Part shown: piece by piece, positions 24,699-34,660 of the stretch
How the letters are laid out: the number at the start of each line of letters is the position of its first letter
Numbering within the stretch: position 1 is the stretch's first letter
Assembly: GCA_012861695.1 (NCBI GenBank)
Contig: JAAOOA010000060.1
Location: forward strand, 10,004,954-10,068,953
DNA length: 64,000 nucleotides
From: Trematomus loennbergii
Lineage: Eukaryota > Chordata > Actinopteri > Perciformes > Nototheniidae
Direction: 5' to 3'
The notes under the pieces: generated by a model
Databases searched by the model: none
What the model was told of the DNA's origin: nothing
What the model saw: the letters and a program-made list of their open reading frames with translations, nothing else
Program-made: the position numbers and the translations under genes

Positions 24699-25746
24699 TA
24701 GGGGTGTAACAGTTCACAAACATTTCGGGTCGGTACGTACCTCGGTTTTTAGGTCATGGTTCGGTACGTTTTCGGTACAGCAGAAAAAATGATCACAAGG
24801 ATTTTTAATTATTATTAAACTGTGAATAATGTATTCACTCAAATAAATACAAAATATAATAAAATAAACATTAAGGTGCAGCATTTCGATGAACTGTACT
24901 AGTACTCACCTAAGCAGCCAGCTTGACATTAGGACTTGCTTGCTTGTCATTGTATTTTCATGTTTTTTTTAAGAAAAATTAACTTGTCCACATTGCTTGC
25001 CGAAAGGGCAGATCTGCTGGCACTAACAATGTCTCCTGCTGTGGAGAACACCCTCTCGCTAGGGACAGAGGTAGCAGATACAGCCAGGTAGCGCTTTGCT
25101 AACATGGCAACTTAAGGATATTTGGAGTTTGTAATAGCTTTGGCTCGGTCTGAACTTTTTGCCAGTGGTGGAGGCTTAAATGCTAGTGGGAGTTGGGTTT
25201 GCACTTCAGTCATTTTCTTTTGGTACCGGTGATATTCACGTTCGGGTGATGCCTTTTCAAATGAGTGTGCAAGTTTGATGTATTGCCAGCCGCGTAACCA
25301 ATTTTAGTTGAACAATGCCGACAAACAGCTTTGGTTCAGTCCACCTGTCTTTGTCCGTCATCCTTGTACGTAACTGCGAAACCAAAATGTTCCCAAACCG
25401 GAGACTTCAATGATGCTGGAGGATTTTCGAGCTCAACTTTATCTGCGTTCGCCATTTCGACAGTTCCTCAAATTACTGACTACATTTGAACGCATCCCTG
25501 TGACCAGCTCTCATAGTATGCCTCTCGTCCAATTAAATGACTTGGTCGCTCTATGACGCGTTGAACCCAATGTGAGCATTACACTGAATGCTGCGACGCA
25601 GCACCTGAGATTACTTCCAAAAGTGTTTCACGTTCTGAATTTAACGTTATATTCGTTCGGTACACTTTGGTACACACGTGTACCGAATCGAAGGGCCCAT
25701 ACCGAATATTTTCGCTATGAATGTAACGTATACCGTTACACCCCTA
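24699..25746 (-). mobile_element. hAT transposon, internally deleted
   Basis: Ends TAGGGGTGTAAC and GTTACACCCCTA form a perfect 12-bp inverted terminus. They are flanked by an exact 8-bp duplication GTGTCTTT at 24691-24698 and 25747-25754. The 1,048-bp body holds the two ends of a BED-finger transposase gene on the minus strand with the centre deleted. Confidence 0.95.
24950..25455 (-). pseudogene. hAT (ZBED-like) transposase remnant
   Basis: The minus-strand frame opens at ATG 25455 with MANADKVELENPP. It then runs through a BED zinc finger: CRHC followed by GNTSNLHTHLKRHHP, giving the C-x2-C ... H-x5-H ligand spacing. Two in-frame TGA codons interrupt it, one before the finger and one shortly after. 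After a short QTQLPLAFKPPP/DRAKAITNS stretch the catalytic core is missing. The frame resumes at about 25101 with LAKRYLAVSATSVPSERVFS, the conserved hAT C-terminal dimerisation motif, and continues to about 24970. Intact family proteins are about 600 residues; this keeps roughly 140. It cannot encode an active transposase. Confidence 0.93.
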
Positions 25747-25958
25747 GTGTCTTTGAAAGATTTTGCAAATCTTTAATAGAATTTTAATGAGGGTTAAAAA
25801 ATCAAGAAATAATACATATTTGAATTAAAACGATGATTTGAACTTTCCCTACGGTAAATAGCTTAATATAATACATGGTGATAATGTCAGGGTCATTCTG
25901 AACACAACTTAATTGAAAAGCTAACCTCTGATTAAAATAAAAACATTTCTTCATGTAT

Positions 25959-26350
25959 TTATTCCAAAACAGTATTTTCAACTTCATTTAACTGTGGAAT
26001 GAGCCCCCTGTCCACCAGTATATGTAAATAGGACAGAATAGAGCCCAATGTACAGGATAGAGGCTCTAGACTCCTTTCTTCACACCACCGCTGGAATCCC
26101 AACCACTTCGTCCTGTAACAGGCTGTGGTAGATCCTCCTCTTGCTGCCTTGATAGTCTGTCTAATTTTGTCAGACAGTCCACCCCGTCTCAGCCTGTCCC
26201 TCTCAGGAGACAAGCCTGGAGAGGTTGGCCCAGAGTGGGTAACGCCCCTATTGCACCTGCTTCCTGAGACAACACCCCCCAGATCTGAGGAACTGTCCAG
26301 GGCTGGCCCACCATCATCTGTGTCATTTCCAGTGCTTGAATTGGAATAAA
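25959..26350 (-). pseudogene. DIRS-type tyrosine recombinase fragment
   Basis: Read on the minus strand from about 26350, an open frame passes through an acidic/Ser-rich linker. It then encodes GGLSDKIRQTIKAARGGSTT followed by YRTKWLGFQRWCEERSL and LGSILSYLHILVDRGL. This matches the N-terminal SAM-like DNA-binding domain of tyrosine recombinases from fish DIRS1 retrotransposons (T-x-x-x-Y-x-x-K-W-x-x-F-x-x-W-C). It stops at 25959, before the catalytic R-H-R-Y domain. The edges are abrupt, so this is a truncated relic. Whether it relates to the inverted-repeat element at 19.3-20.5 kb is unknown. Confidence 0.8.
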
Positions 26351-26375
26351 AAAGGTGCCAGTACTCTAAATCAGC

Positions 26376-26462
26376 AATTGTTTCAAGTCAAGTTTATTTA
26401 TACAGCCCAAAAACAAGAATTTGGCTCAAAAGTCTTTACAATCTGTACAACATACCCTCTAT
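26376..26462 (-). repeat. Non-LTR retrotransposon 3' tail
   Basis: TCAAGTCAAGTTTATTTATA followed by CAGCCC and TCTTTACAATCTGTACA. Read in reverse this is the A/T-rich 3' end with short direct repeats typical of fish LINEs. Only about 85 bp remains, immediately beside the recombinase fragment. Confidence 0.6.
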
Positions 26463-27719
26463 CCTTATCCTCATATCTTTGATTCAGTAATTAAAAAGAA
26501 ACACAAAAAAGCTTTAACAGACAAGGAAAACTTTTTCTTTTTAAACAGAATATTTACTGTAACGTTCAGAAATTGCATGTTTTTCCACGATTAATCAGGG
26601 AGGTGTCTGGGGCTCTCATAGAGACAACCCGGTATCACGGCAAGACGTGAACATGTGACGATTTACCATGCTGGGAGACGTGAAGATGTCACTATTTCGT
26701 CCCTTCAAACGTGACAGTTACACAGTATTGTTAACATGGCCCAACCAGTGGAGATATACCCGGAAATGCCAAGCAAATGCTACCCCGACGGTCGGTTGTT
26801 ATTGTCAATATTAATATAATAATAATTTATTTTTTAATAGTCACACTCGATTTCTCCGATGTTCTTGTTGCCCCAGCTGGTCGACACCTCTTTTAGCAGA
26901 AACAAAGGCTACATTAATGTATTAAATCGATGTTAATCCATGTGTGTGGATCTTTATATATACAGTCTATGGTGTGGATGTGGAATTAACGGACGTGACG
27001 ATTGCCAGGCAACAGCTTCGGTTCATGTTAATTTACAAACTCTTCAACTAGAACCGTAGTTATATTTAAAAACATTTTAGAAGGCCTCACGAAATACTTT
27101 AATGTAAATTCAAATGTAAATGTGAAGGAATGTGTGTATAACAAAATACATCCGTCATAAAAAATACCGGAAACAGACGTAGGCAAGGTCCTCAGCTCGG
27201 TGATTCAATGTTTTACCCGCAATGCACGTTGGGAAATGGTGTTTATGCGATGTGAAATCCGAAAACATTTTTTAAAAATAAAATAATACTTTATTCCGAG
27301 TGTGCTTGCTTTTCTCTTTGAAAGTCATCACATAACGGCATTGTAATACACGGTTCGGCTGCATTAAATATTACATACAGTATCTGCCGTAGTTCTCTAT
27401 TTATAGATCATGGTGTAACAAAAATCAAAAAGGACATTAAAAGAGCTCCAGATGTTAATGATCTAAACAAAACAGCACACCTGAAATGTATATTTAAATA
27501 CTTTAAGGGCAGTGAATTCGTTTTTTCTGTATGTTTTTCAAATCAGTGTTATAGACATTACATTGCTATTATTATCCTTAAAATATATGTAAAACAAAAC
27601 CACTGATGATCTTTTTATTTGAGTGGTTTACTAATGACAGTTAATTCTGTTTTTGCTATTGATAGTTTCATTTTTGTGAAAAATAAAAAAAAAATTCAAT
27701 AACGTGCTTTAACCACTAG
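26463..27719. other. Non-coding sequence, possibly an unknown repeat
   Basis: AT-rich, with CGTGAC motifs near 26640-26710 and a 27160-27400 stretch that looks repeat-like, but no second copy exists in the window. No coding frame. Confidence 0.4.
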
Positions 27720-27963
27720 ATGTGCCTTTCTATCAGCTGTGCACCGTTATGGCGCTCCGAGCCGGAATATTTTATCAAAACATTCCGGCGTCTCTCGGTC
27801 ACTGTGGGAGCAGATGGGCTGCCAGGCTCTCATCAAGGGGGGGCACGCCGCGACACGCTGTGTCCGTGCGGCCCTGCACCCTGAGGATACACACCATTCC
27901 AGCCACCGGAGCCTTCGTCCTCAGTGGCTGTTGTCACGACGCCTCCACACACTGCCATATCTG
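27720..27963 (+). pseudogene. GC-rich open region split by a solo LTR
   Basis: Overlapping frames in a GC-rich stretch: one from ATG 27722 of 111 codons and one from ATG 27739 of 76 codons. The 27739 frame reads LHPEDTHHSSHRSLRPQWLL near its end and is cut by the LTR at 27964. If the LTR and one copy of its 5-bp duplication are ignored, the 27739 frame stays open for about 30 more codons past 28418, Arg- and Gly-rich. I do not recognise the protein. It could be a retrocopy, an old exon or a GC-rich repeat. Confidence 0.3.
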
Positions 27964-28413
27964 TGTTAGGTTGCGTGGAAAGGGTAGGACCCAAATGCAG
28001 ACTTCAAAAAGGAAAAAAGGTCTAGAAACAAAAAGCGAGCTTTATTTTAAAAGCTGAACAAAAACATGGCATGAAACACATAGGTACTGTAGCACAAAAA
28101 CTGACCGTGACCAACATGGAGGGAGACAGGAAAAACAAACATGAAGCGTGACGTGAAGGGAGGACAAACAAACAATGAACCGACAAGGCACACAGGGGAA
28201 GACAAGACTAAATACAGAGAGGGGTAATCACAAGACAAGACACAGCTGGGGTAAGGGAGGCAGAAACACAAGGGCAACAGATCAGACAATCAGATAGGAG
28301 GGAAAACAGACAGAAAGCAACAGGCAAGACAGGGGTGAACACTTTTCAAAATAAGACAGGAAACCAAAGACAGAAAAAGACAAGACAAAACACAACACAA
28401 ACAGATCGTGACA
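27964..28413 (-). mobile_element. Solo LTR
   Basis: A 450-bp unit beginning TGTTAGG and ending GTGACA (TG...CA on either strand), flanked by the 5-bp duplication ATCTG at 27959-27963 and 28414-28418. On the minus strand it has an AATAAA polyadenylation signal (complement at 28041-28046) followed by CTGCATTTGGGTCCTAC. A second copy is at 61276-62709. No internal retroelement genes lie next to it, so it is probably a recombinational solo LTR. Gypsy or ERV class cannot be told from the LTR alone. Confidence 0.8.
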
Positions 28414-28418
28414 ATCTG

Positions 28419-28916
28419 GCAACGGGGGCAAAACGAAGGCTGGCTGCGCCGGGCGGACCGGGCCGTAGAACCCCTGGCGGAAACAAACATCCGTGCAATC
28501 TCCGCTAAATGCACTTTAATACAGGGGTATCTTCTCTCGCACTTTATGTATCTCTTGTATCTTCTCTTGCACTTTATATGTCGTTGCTGCTATATTGTAT
28601 TACCATGTGATAAATACTTGTATATGCTGCTCTTACTCTTTTGCACTTTTTGCATATCATGTATTTGTTTTTGCTATGTTTGTAGAACACAGTCTCCCTA
28701 ATAGTCCAATAGCGACGCTTGGTCAGGGTCCCGTGGCGTGCAGTTGTGACGCGCCGAGTCTCCTTCAGCTTCATAAACGGACGCAAAGAGCTTTCAACTG
28801 ATTGCAATGTATTCCCATCGACGGCGGTATTTGACGCTCAGGGAAGCACCGCATCGGTCCATGGCGGCGGCAGTTAAAGGCAATGTGAGAGTCCATTCCC
28901 ATTGGATAACGGATCA
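28419..28916. other. Right flank of the solo LTR plus unassigned sequence
   Basis: 28419-28505 is the GC-rich continuation of the locus split by the LTR. 28520-28680 contains repeated TTGCACTTTATRT motifs. 28735-28916 may be an extension of family B, but I could not align it. Confidence 0.4.
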
Positions 28917-29044
28917 TTTTACACCCGGAAGTAAGTATTCTCCTTACTGTCGATTGATTTGACAGTGATGTCTGCACTACTCATCAACTCAAAAACACCA
29001 GATTATCCTTGTTAATTACACAACATTGATTGGTTTAAATACAC
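28917..29044 (+). mobile_element. Dispersed repeat family B, partial copy 4
   Basis: CCGGAAGTAAGTATTCTCC through CCTTGTTAATTACACAACA matches 13173-13280 in copy 1. It is truncated on both sides. It faces copy 3 (minus) across a perfect hairpin. Confidence 0.7.
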
Positions 29045-29079
29045 ACAGTCTCACTCCCTGAATCAGGGAGTGAGACTGT
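29045..29079. repeat. Perfect 17-bp hairpin with 1-base loop
   Basis: ACAGTCTCACTCCCTGA at 29045-29061, an A, then its exact reverse complement at 29063-29079. It lies right after copy 4 of family B and about 190 bp before the oppositely oriented copy 3. Confidence 0.9.
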
Positions 29080-29269
29080 TTTGGTTTGTAAAATGTCATT
29101 TTCTTAAATGTTTTATGTGAGGGACTGCGGATGGAAATGAGCTCAAAGCTAAATCTGGCATATACGCTTGACACATTTTATTGTTTTAAGTGTTCATTGA
29201 TGTGCATTGTCCCTGCTAAATAAACGATTAAATAAATAAAGTACACAAAGGAGTCCAATGGACACACAA

Positions 29270-30150
29270 TAGCCAGCATGTGTAGTTCTGGGGAAGGGGG
29301 GGCTGGGCTGGAGCCGTTCGAGTCCAGTTTTGGATAGTCTGCCGTGGTTCCATTCCATTTCAAAGAGCTGTTTGACGCTCGGCGTAACCTTGTCGCACTG
29401 CCACTCCAACATCCAATCACAGAGCTTGAGGACTAATCACGGGGTTTGTAAAGCAAGGCGGATGTTGTAGTCCCAAACGATAGCTGGGGATTCTGGGTAA
29501 TGTAGTGTCTTCGGAAACTCTGTAGTGTCTAAACTCCGAAAAAACTATTTGTTTCTCCGAATCGAAGGTTAAAAACACAAAAGCATTGTACACAATTTAA
29601 ACCAATCAATATTGTGTAATTAACAAGGATAAACTGATGTTTTTTTGTGGATGAGTAATGCAGATATCAGTGTGTAATCATTTGACAGTGAGGGGAATAT
29701 ATCCGGTTTTATTATGAAAACTTCGAGACCGGAAATACTGTTTTCACCCCGTGAGGCTTGACGCTAACTTTACATGGAAGCTGCTGCATATACACGTTCT
29801 CCTGGCGAGACCTCAAATCATCTTCGTAATATCTATCAAACTATAAATCCTACACATCCACTGGACGTAGATTATAAAAGTACAATATACACTTCTCGCT
29901 AGGAATCTAATCGAAAAGCATTTTAATGGCCAAACTATTCCACAATTTAGGATTTTCCAGAGAGGGTTATTTGTGAATAAACGACCCTCCGGAGCGTTTG
30001 CAATCAACGGGAGCATGTCGTTTCTTACACAACCACTAGAGGTGCTACACTTTAAAACGTGACTCTGGGTCGTAATATGCTGCTGAACAATCGACCTATA
30101 TGGTCGTTTTTTGTAGGAGGACAGGCTGTTCACATGATAGGCGATTTGCT
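29270..30150 (-). mobile_element. Dispersed repeat family B, copy 3
   Basis: Longest copy, reverse orientation, matching 12748-13505 and 16700-17441. It includes GGATTCTGGGTAATGTAGTG (29488), a ZNF143-like promoter motif, and the CCAATCACAGAGCTTGAGG block shared with copy 2. A 191-codon minus frame (29813-30388) covers it and runs into the neighbouring segment; I judge this non-coding (see findings). Confidence 0.78.
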
Positions 30151-30181
30151 CATCGCGAGATTGAGCACTGAGCCTTTCAGC

Positions 30182-30448
30182 GAAAACAGACAGTTTTGTT
30201 TCTATGATAACGTCCCCTACTTGCTTGCGCCTCACATAGCAGCTGTCATCTGATTTGTTGGCCGTTGGGTCAAACTTGAAATAGTTTGTGCATTGGGAGT
30301 AGCACTTTGCCACAGTTTTGAGCGGTACGCAACGCCAAGGGTAGCGCTTCCACCTAGTCCAGTGGCTCCGCTCCCTCGATCGAAACACAATGGTAACTAC
30401 AGCCCAGAGCAGTTTTACCGTGTATCATGTGAATGCAGCTTTAGAATT
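30182..30448. repeat. Dispersed repeat E, copy 1
   Basis: AAAACAGACAGTTTTGTTTC, then CTTGCTTGCGCCTC and GTAGCGCTTCCACCTAGTCC. It aligns with 40632-40888 block by block, with many substitutions. It sits directly beside family B copy 3 and may be its extension. Confidence 0.6.
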
Positions 30449-30547
30449 ATACATGCACATGTTAAATATTTAGTTCAATAAGTATTGAACTATCTGTACG
30501 GCTCTAATCCTCCATTTCCTTCATGTCATTGTGTTTAAACCTGTTAC

Positions 30548-31691
30548 GCACCATCCGCCCGGTACCGGGCGGATAAACGCGTCATTTGCAGGAAACAACG
30601 TCTAAGGAATCTTAATATTTAATAAAACTATGAATGTTTTATATCCATGTAACGGGAAGAAACTCAGCGAACTGATCTTTTTAATTTTTTTTTCCAAAAA
30701 AAACCCACAATGCTAACACTCAGCCTCTGAATTAGCTACGAGCGAAAGAATGTAACCTAAAACGGCACTTAAACTCACAATAACTCCCTTATTACATATC
30801 CTAGATGCACAGCCAACCACTCGTTTTTGGTGTCCTGGAGACACAGAATCTGTGTAAAAAACCTCAACACTCAGTGATAAACATTTGCAACGCTATAAAC
30901 GAAAGCGTACATCATAACATGTGGAGCTAAGTAGCTAGAAACGCTAACATGGCTTACCTTGGTCAAAACTGGTCTTCAATGGCATTAAAACGATAAAAAA
31001 ACGATGCTGCAGTTAATCCATAGGTTCATCCAATGTATCTGTGCCCTCTTTGAAATTATTTCTGATAATCCATAAGCAATAAAACTGCTTTTTCGTTTCC
31101 AAATGCCAGAGCTAGAGATCGCTTCACTCTGCTGCACATTTACATGCGCGCAGCCCCCACCTTTTCTCTTCACAACGTGTGTGTATGGGGGCCTCCCCCT
31201 TCGATTCTATTGGCTCTAACGGTCAGAAAGAGGTGTCAACCATCCAAATTGACCAAGGGGGGCCAGAGATATGGAAAAAAAAACATTTTCACCAAATCAC
31301 CTCAAAGGTGGTTTTGGCTAAACCTCTCTAAAAAGGTCAAATGTCACTTGTTTTGCATCAATCTTGATACAGGGTACTTATTATATGTTGTACTTTGGAT
31401 TCCTAAAGCTTTTAGTCTACTAACCCATCATCCAAGGGTAGTTTTCTCTATCTGTAAAAAATAATTTTTGGACGGACACTATAATTTACAGTTTTTTACT
31501 ATGTAAAATCTGAATTTTCTTTAAAATAAAAAAGATCTATATTGATTCTGACACTTCTACATCCAACTCACAGATGTAAACTTGCTTTGATAAAATAAAT
31601 TATTCATATAACCCTTTTAGAAGTTAAGTTGTAGTCATTTGTTTTGGGCATGTCATTTTCGAGCCTGAAACATGAAAAACAGGCTTGGTGC
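30548..31691. mobile_element. TTAA-flanked non-autonomous DNA element, copy A2
   Basis: Bounded by TTAC (a decayed TTAA) at 30544-30547 and TTAA at 31692-31695. Both ends read GCACC inward. A 22-bp perfect palindrome (30553-30574, ATCCGCCCGGTACCGGGCGG plus AT) follows the left end by 5 bp. The right end has the GAGCCTG...CAGGCT hairpin. The body matches A1 inverted and A3. At 1,144 bp this is the fullest copy; the middle block GATTCTATTGGCTCTAACGG (31203) is shared with A3 but absent from A1. No transposase. Confidence 0.75.
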
Positions 31692-31695
31692 TTAA

Positions 31696-33986
31696 CAGGT
31701 TAATTGTGAAAATGTTGAGAAGTTACTTTTCAACTTATCAGGTTATGTTTTACATTTGACTGGGGTTGTGCTAAGATATGCAGTCTAATTATTTTAATTC
31801 AAAGTTTTTGTTTTTTAATGGTTTTCATTTAAGGTTGATGTCTTGGGTTCACATATTTTTTCAGACATAATTACAAGTGCATGCAATTATGTGTTTATTT
31901 AACACCTTCGTAATGAAACGTTAGGTTAGTTTAGTTCATTTTCATCATGGTGGAGGCATTTTGTTATAATTTAAAAAATAAAAAAGAGAAAAGAAACTAA
32001 TTGAATTATATGTTGCTGTTTTTCCACAAAATCAGGATCAGTACTTTACACACGGTGTAATCAAATGCTTGAACGTAGTCGTGAAAAATAAGTGAGGGTT
32101 GCAGTATAAACTGACTTGTGAATTAAAGTACTTCTCCTCACACTCAGACTCCTCTTCACGACAATCGCATCTACTTCCATTTAAAGTCTGAATGAATATA
32201 AAAAGTGATCTATCGCTCTCTATTTCCCTTCTATCTTAAACTATATCGATAGCTTTCTGGTATGAAAAGGTCTTATTTTCTTGATATATTTCAGTTGCCT
32301 AATGGATTAGAAGAGCAACCAAAATCAGGTTTCTTTATTCAGAGATTTTAATATATTTACAAATATCTGATGATTTCCCTCTGGAGGTGGTGGAGACCAA
32401 TTGGTCAGTTGGTCATGAAGGCAAAAAGCACCCAATAATTACTATTGTTGCCCCGCAAGTGCTAGCATAACAGCACTGCTAATCGTACCATCTTCTCGCT
32501 AGCCAAATAATGTAGTTCAACTTTTTGTTGGGAATAATGTATAAGCAAGAGCTGCTTGTGTTCAATTATTGAGTGCTTTTTAAGATTATTCAACTTCTTC
32601 ACTTATAGATGTTTACCAAATATTACAATTTATTATTTAAAACACAAATTAAGTTGAATTACTGTCAGAGACACAGGTTTGAGCAACATGGTCTCTTTTT
32701 AAGGAGTTATTTTAGCTGTAAGTACTTTTTCAAGACTAACCATACTGTTTCAAGAAGGACAGGTGATCCCTTGACGTCTATTACATAACAATAACGTATC
32801 TGTATTTTTCTGGTTTATTTCAAAACATTTGAAACTGTCTAGCATCTAGATATTTTTTTTGTTAATGCAAGAATTCGTATTTTTTTTTCAGGACAGTGGC
32901 TGATTATTGCACTTGGACTGTTTCCATTCAAACCAATTTATTTCATCAGATTTTGCGATGAATATTTTGTTGTTGTGCAATTGCAAAACAAGTTGACAAT
33001 CAAAACTTAATAAGATGATAATAAGACAGTGCTTTGTTCACATCTGCCCCCAATTGGCAGAAAAACATTAACACAGCGTTAAAACAATGATATGTATACA
33101 ATGTATTAGCATTAGTTGTTTCTGTAGATCTCTAAGTTGCTTTCCAATTGAAGATACAGGAATGCAGACAGTATTTGATATCATCTGTCACAAATACTAG
33201 TAACACATACCCGCCCTTCCCAAAAATAACAGTAAATATTACTGCCCAGACCAGTGAATCACAGCAGGCAGAATCTGGACCCCGAGTGGTACACGGATGA
33301 TGAACAGCCCTTTGAAGGTGGCTCTTATTCTGCACACAGTGTGTTCAAGCTTTGTCAGGCTCAAAATGAAGAAAAATAAAAAATATGAAAAGAGGCAAAG
33401 CCAGGGCAGTAAGACATCAAACTACTAACCTTCAACTCCTTTTCTACAAATGTTAACACATTTTGCTGGTCCTTGAATATTTAACTCTAGGGATGCTAGA
33501 TTATTGTAAAAAACATAATAAGAATAATCAAAAGATAACTATGATTAATTATTATGAATTTTGAGATCACAAGATTATACCACATGATTGCTCAATGACT
33601 TTCTTACCATCATGCAATATTTAAAAAGAAACAGTGGAATGACTTGAACTTGAGTTCTAATTCAGTTTATATGTGATCAAATATATTATAATATAATAAT
33701 AATAATAATAATTAATTATATTATTGTAAACATTTAAATAATACATTACATAATATTTATATATTTATACTTAAATAAATATAATATAAAATCGTGAAAA
33801 ATAATATACTTTTGTTATATATTCATTTGGGTTCATGAAAAATAATTTGAGTTAAAGTTATGTTGTTTATTGCCAGTATTATTTCAAATGATCGCCAATA
33901 GGTGTCGGTCTTGTTACACAAACAATGCATGTTGAAGGAGAATGTGACATGAAGTCTCGCGAGAGCACATGAGAGAATGAGAGTTT
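31696..33986. other. AT-rich unique sequence
   Basis: No gene or transposon end. A very AT-rich patch with (AAT)n at 33680-33800 may be an old microsatellite. Confidence 0.5.
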
Positions 33987-34657
33987 AGGCGCGTTCACAC
34001 CGGAGTACTTTTCCCCGTACTTTTCCCGTTTAGTTCCGTTAGTACCCCTATTTTGCGTTCACACCAAAAAGAGTACTTAGTGCCGGGAACTGTTACCCCC
34101 ATTTTTAGTGCCTGCTAGAGAGGTGGTACTATCCTGGGGAGAAAAAAGTACCAATTGGCTGGGCGAATTGCAAACCACGCCCCGTATAACTCTGAAGAGT
34201 TTTTTGAAGCCGCCATTGTATTTGCTGGCATTAGCATTATTAGCATTAGCATTAGCCCCGCGCACCAACGGAGAGAGAATAACTTATGGCAACACAAAAA
34301 AAAACATGGGAGCGGTGGAGATGAGGAGGTGTCGGCGTTCTGGCGATTTACTCGGAAGGCTTCAGTAGAAGCTGCTGGGAGTCCCAGCAGCTTCTACTGA
34401 AGCCAGTCCCCAACTCCGGGGACTTCCGGCCGGGGACTTCGGGTGGCAGTATACACCGTGAAGTGTTTTGCGGCCTGCCAGTTCAGAAGAAGAAGTGACG
34501 TCAGCGGCTTCATTTGCGTAATCTTTCCTCAGGGAAAAGTACTCCGGTGTGAACGCGATCTGTACTTAGTGCCATGGGGGTACTAAGTGCCAGGCACTAA
34601 GTGCCAGGCACTAAGTGCCGGCACTAGTACAGCAAAGTACTTGGTGTGAAAGCGGCT
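33987..34657. mobile_element. PIF/Harbinger-like MITE with doubled right terminus
   Basis: The left end AGGCGCGTTCACACC and the right end (inward) AGCCGCTTTCACACC are flanked by TTT on both sides (33984-33986, 34658-34660), a 3-bp target typical of PIF/Harbinger. A second, inner right terminus at about 34534-34559 is a perfect 26-bp complement of the left end. Between the two right termini is a threefold AAGTGCCAGGCACT repeat (34592-34620). The body holds a perfect hairpin. No transposase or Myb-like frame is present. Confidence 0.75.
34358..34404. repeat. Perfect 23-bp hairpin with 1-base loop
   Basis: 34358-34380 and 34382-34404 are exact reverse complements; the arms start GGCTTCAGTAGAAGC. 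It is central in the MITE, so it could be the product of a fold-back event in the ancestral element or in this copy. Confidence 0.93.
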
Positions 34658-34660
34658 TTT

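Noticed and set aside
29813..30388. 191-codon minus-strand frame, the longest non-repetitive frame
   Set aside because: It lies on repeat family B and its neighbour E. The part shared with copy 1 shows mostly amino-acid-changing differences, copy 2 is broken, and no domain is recognisable.
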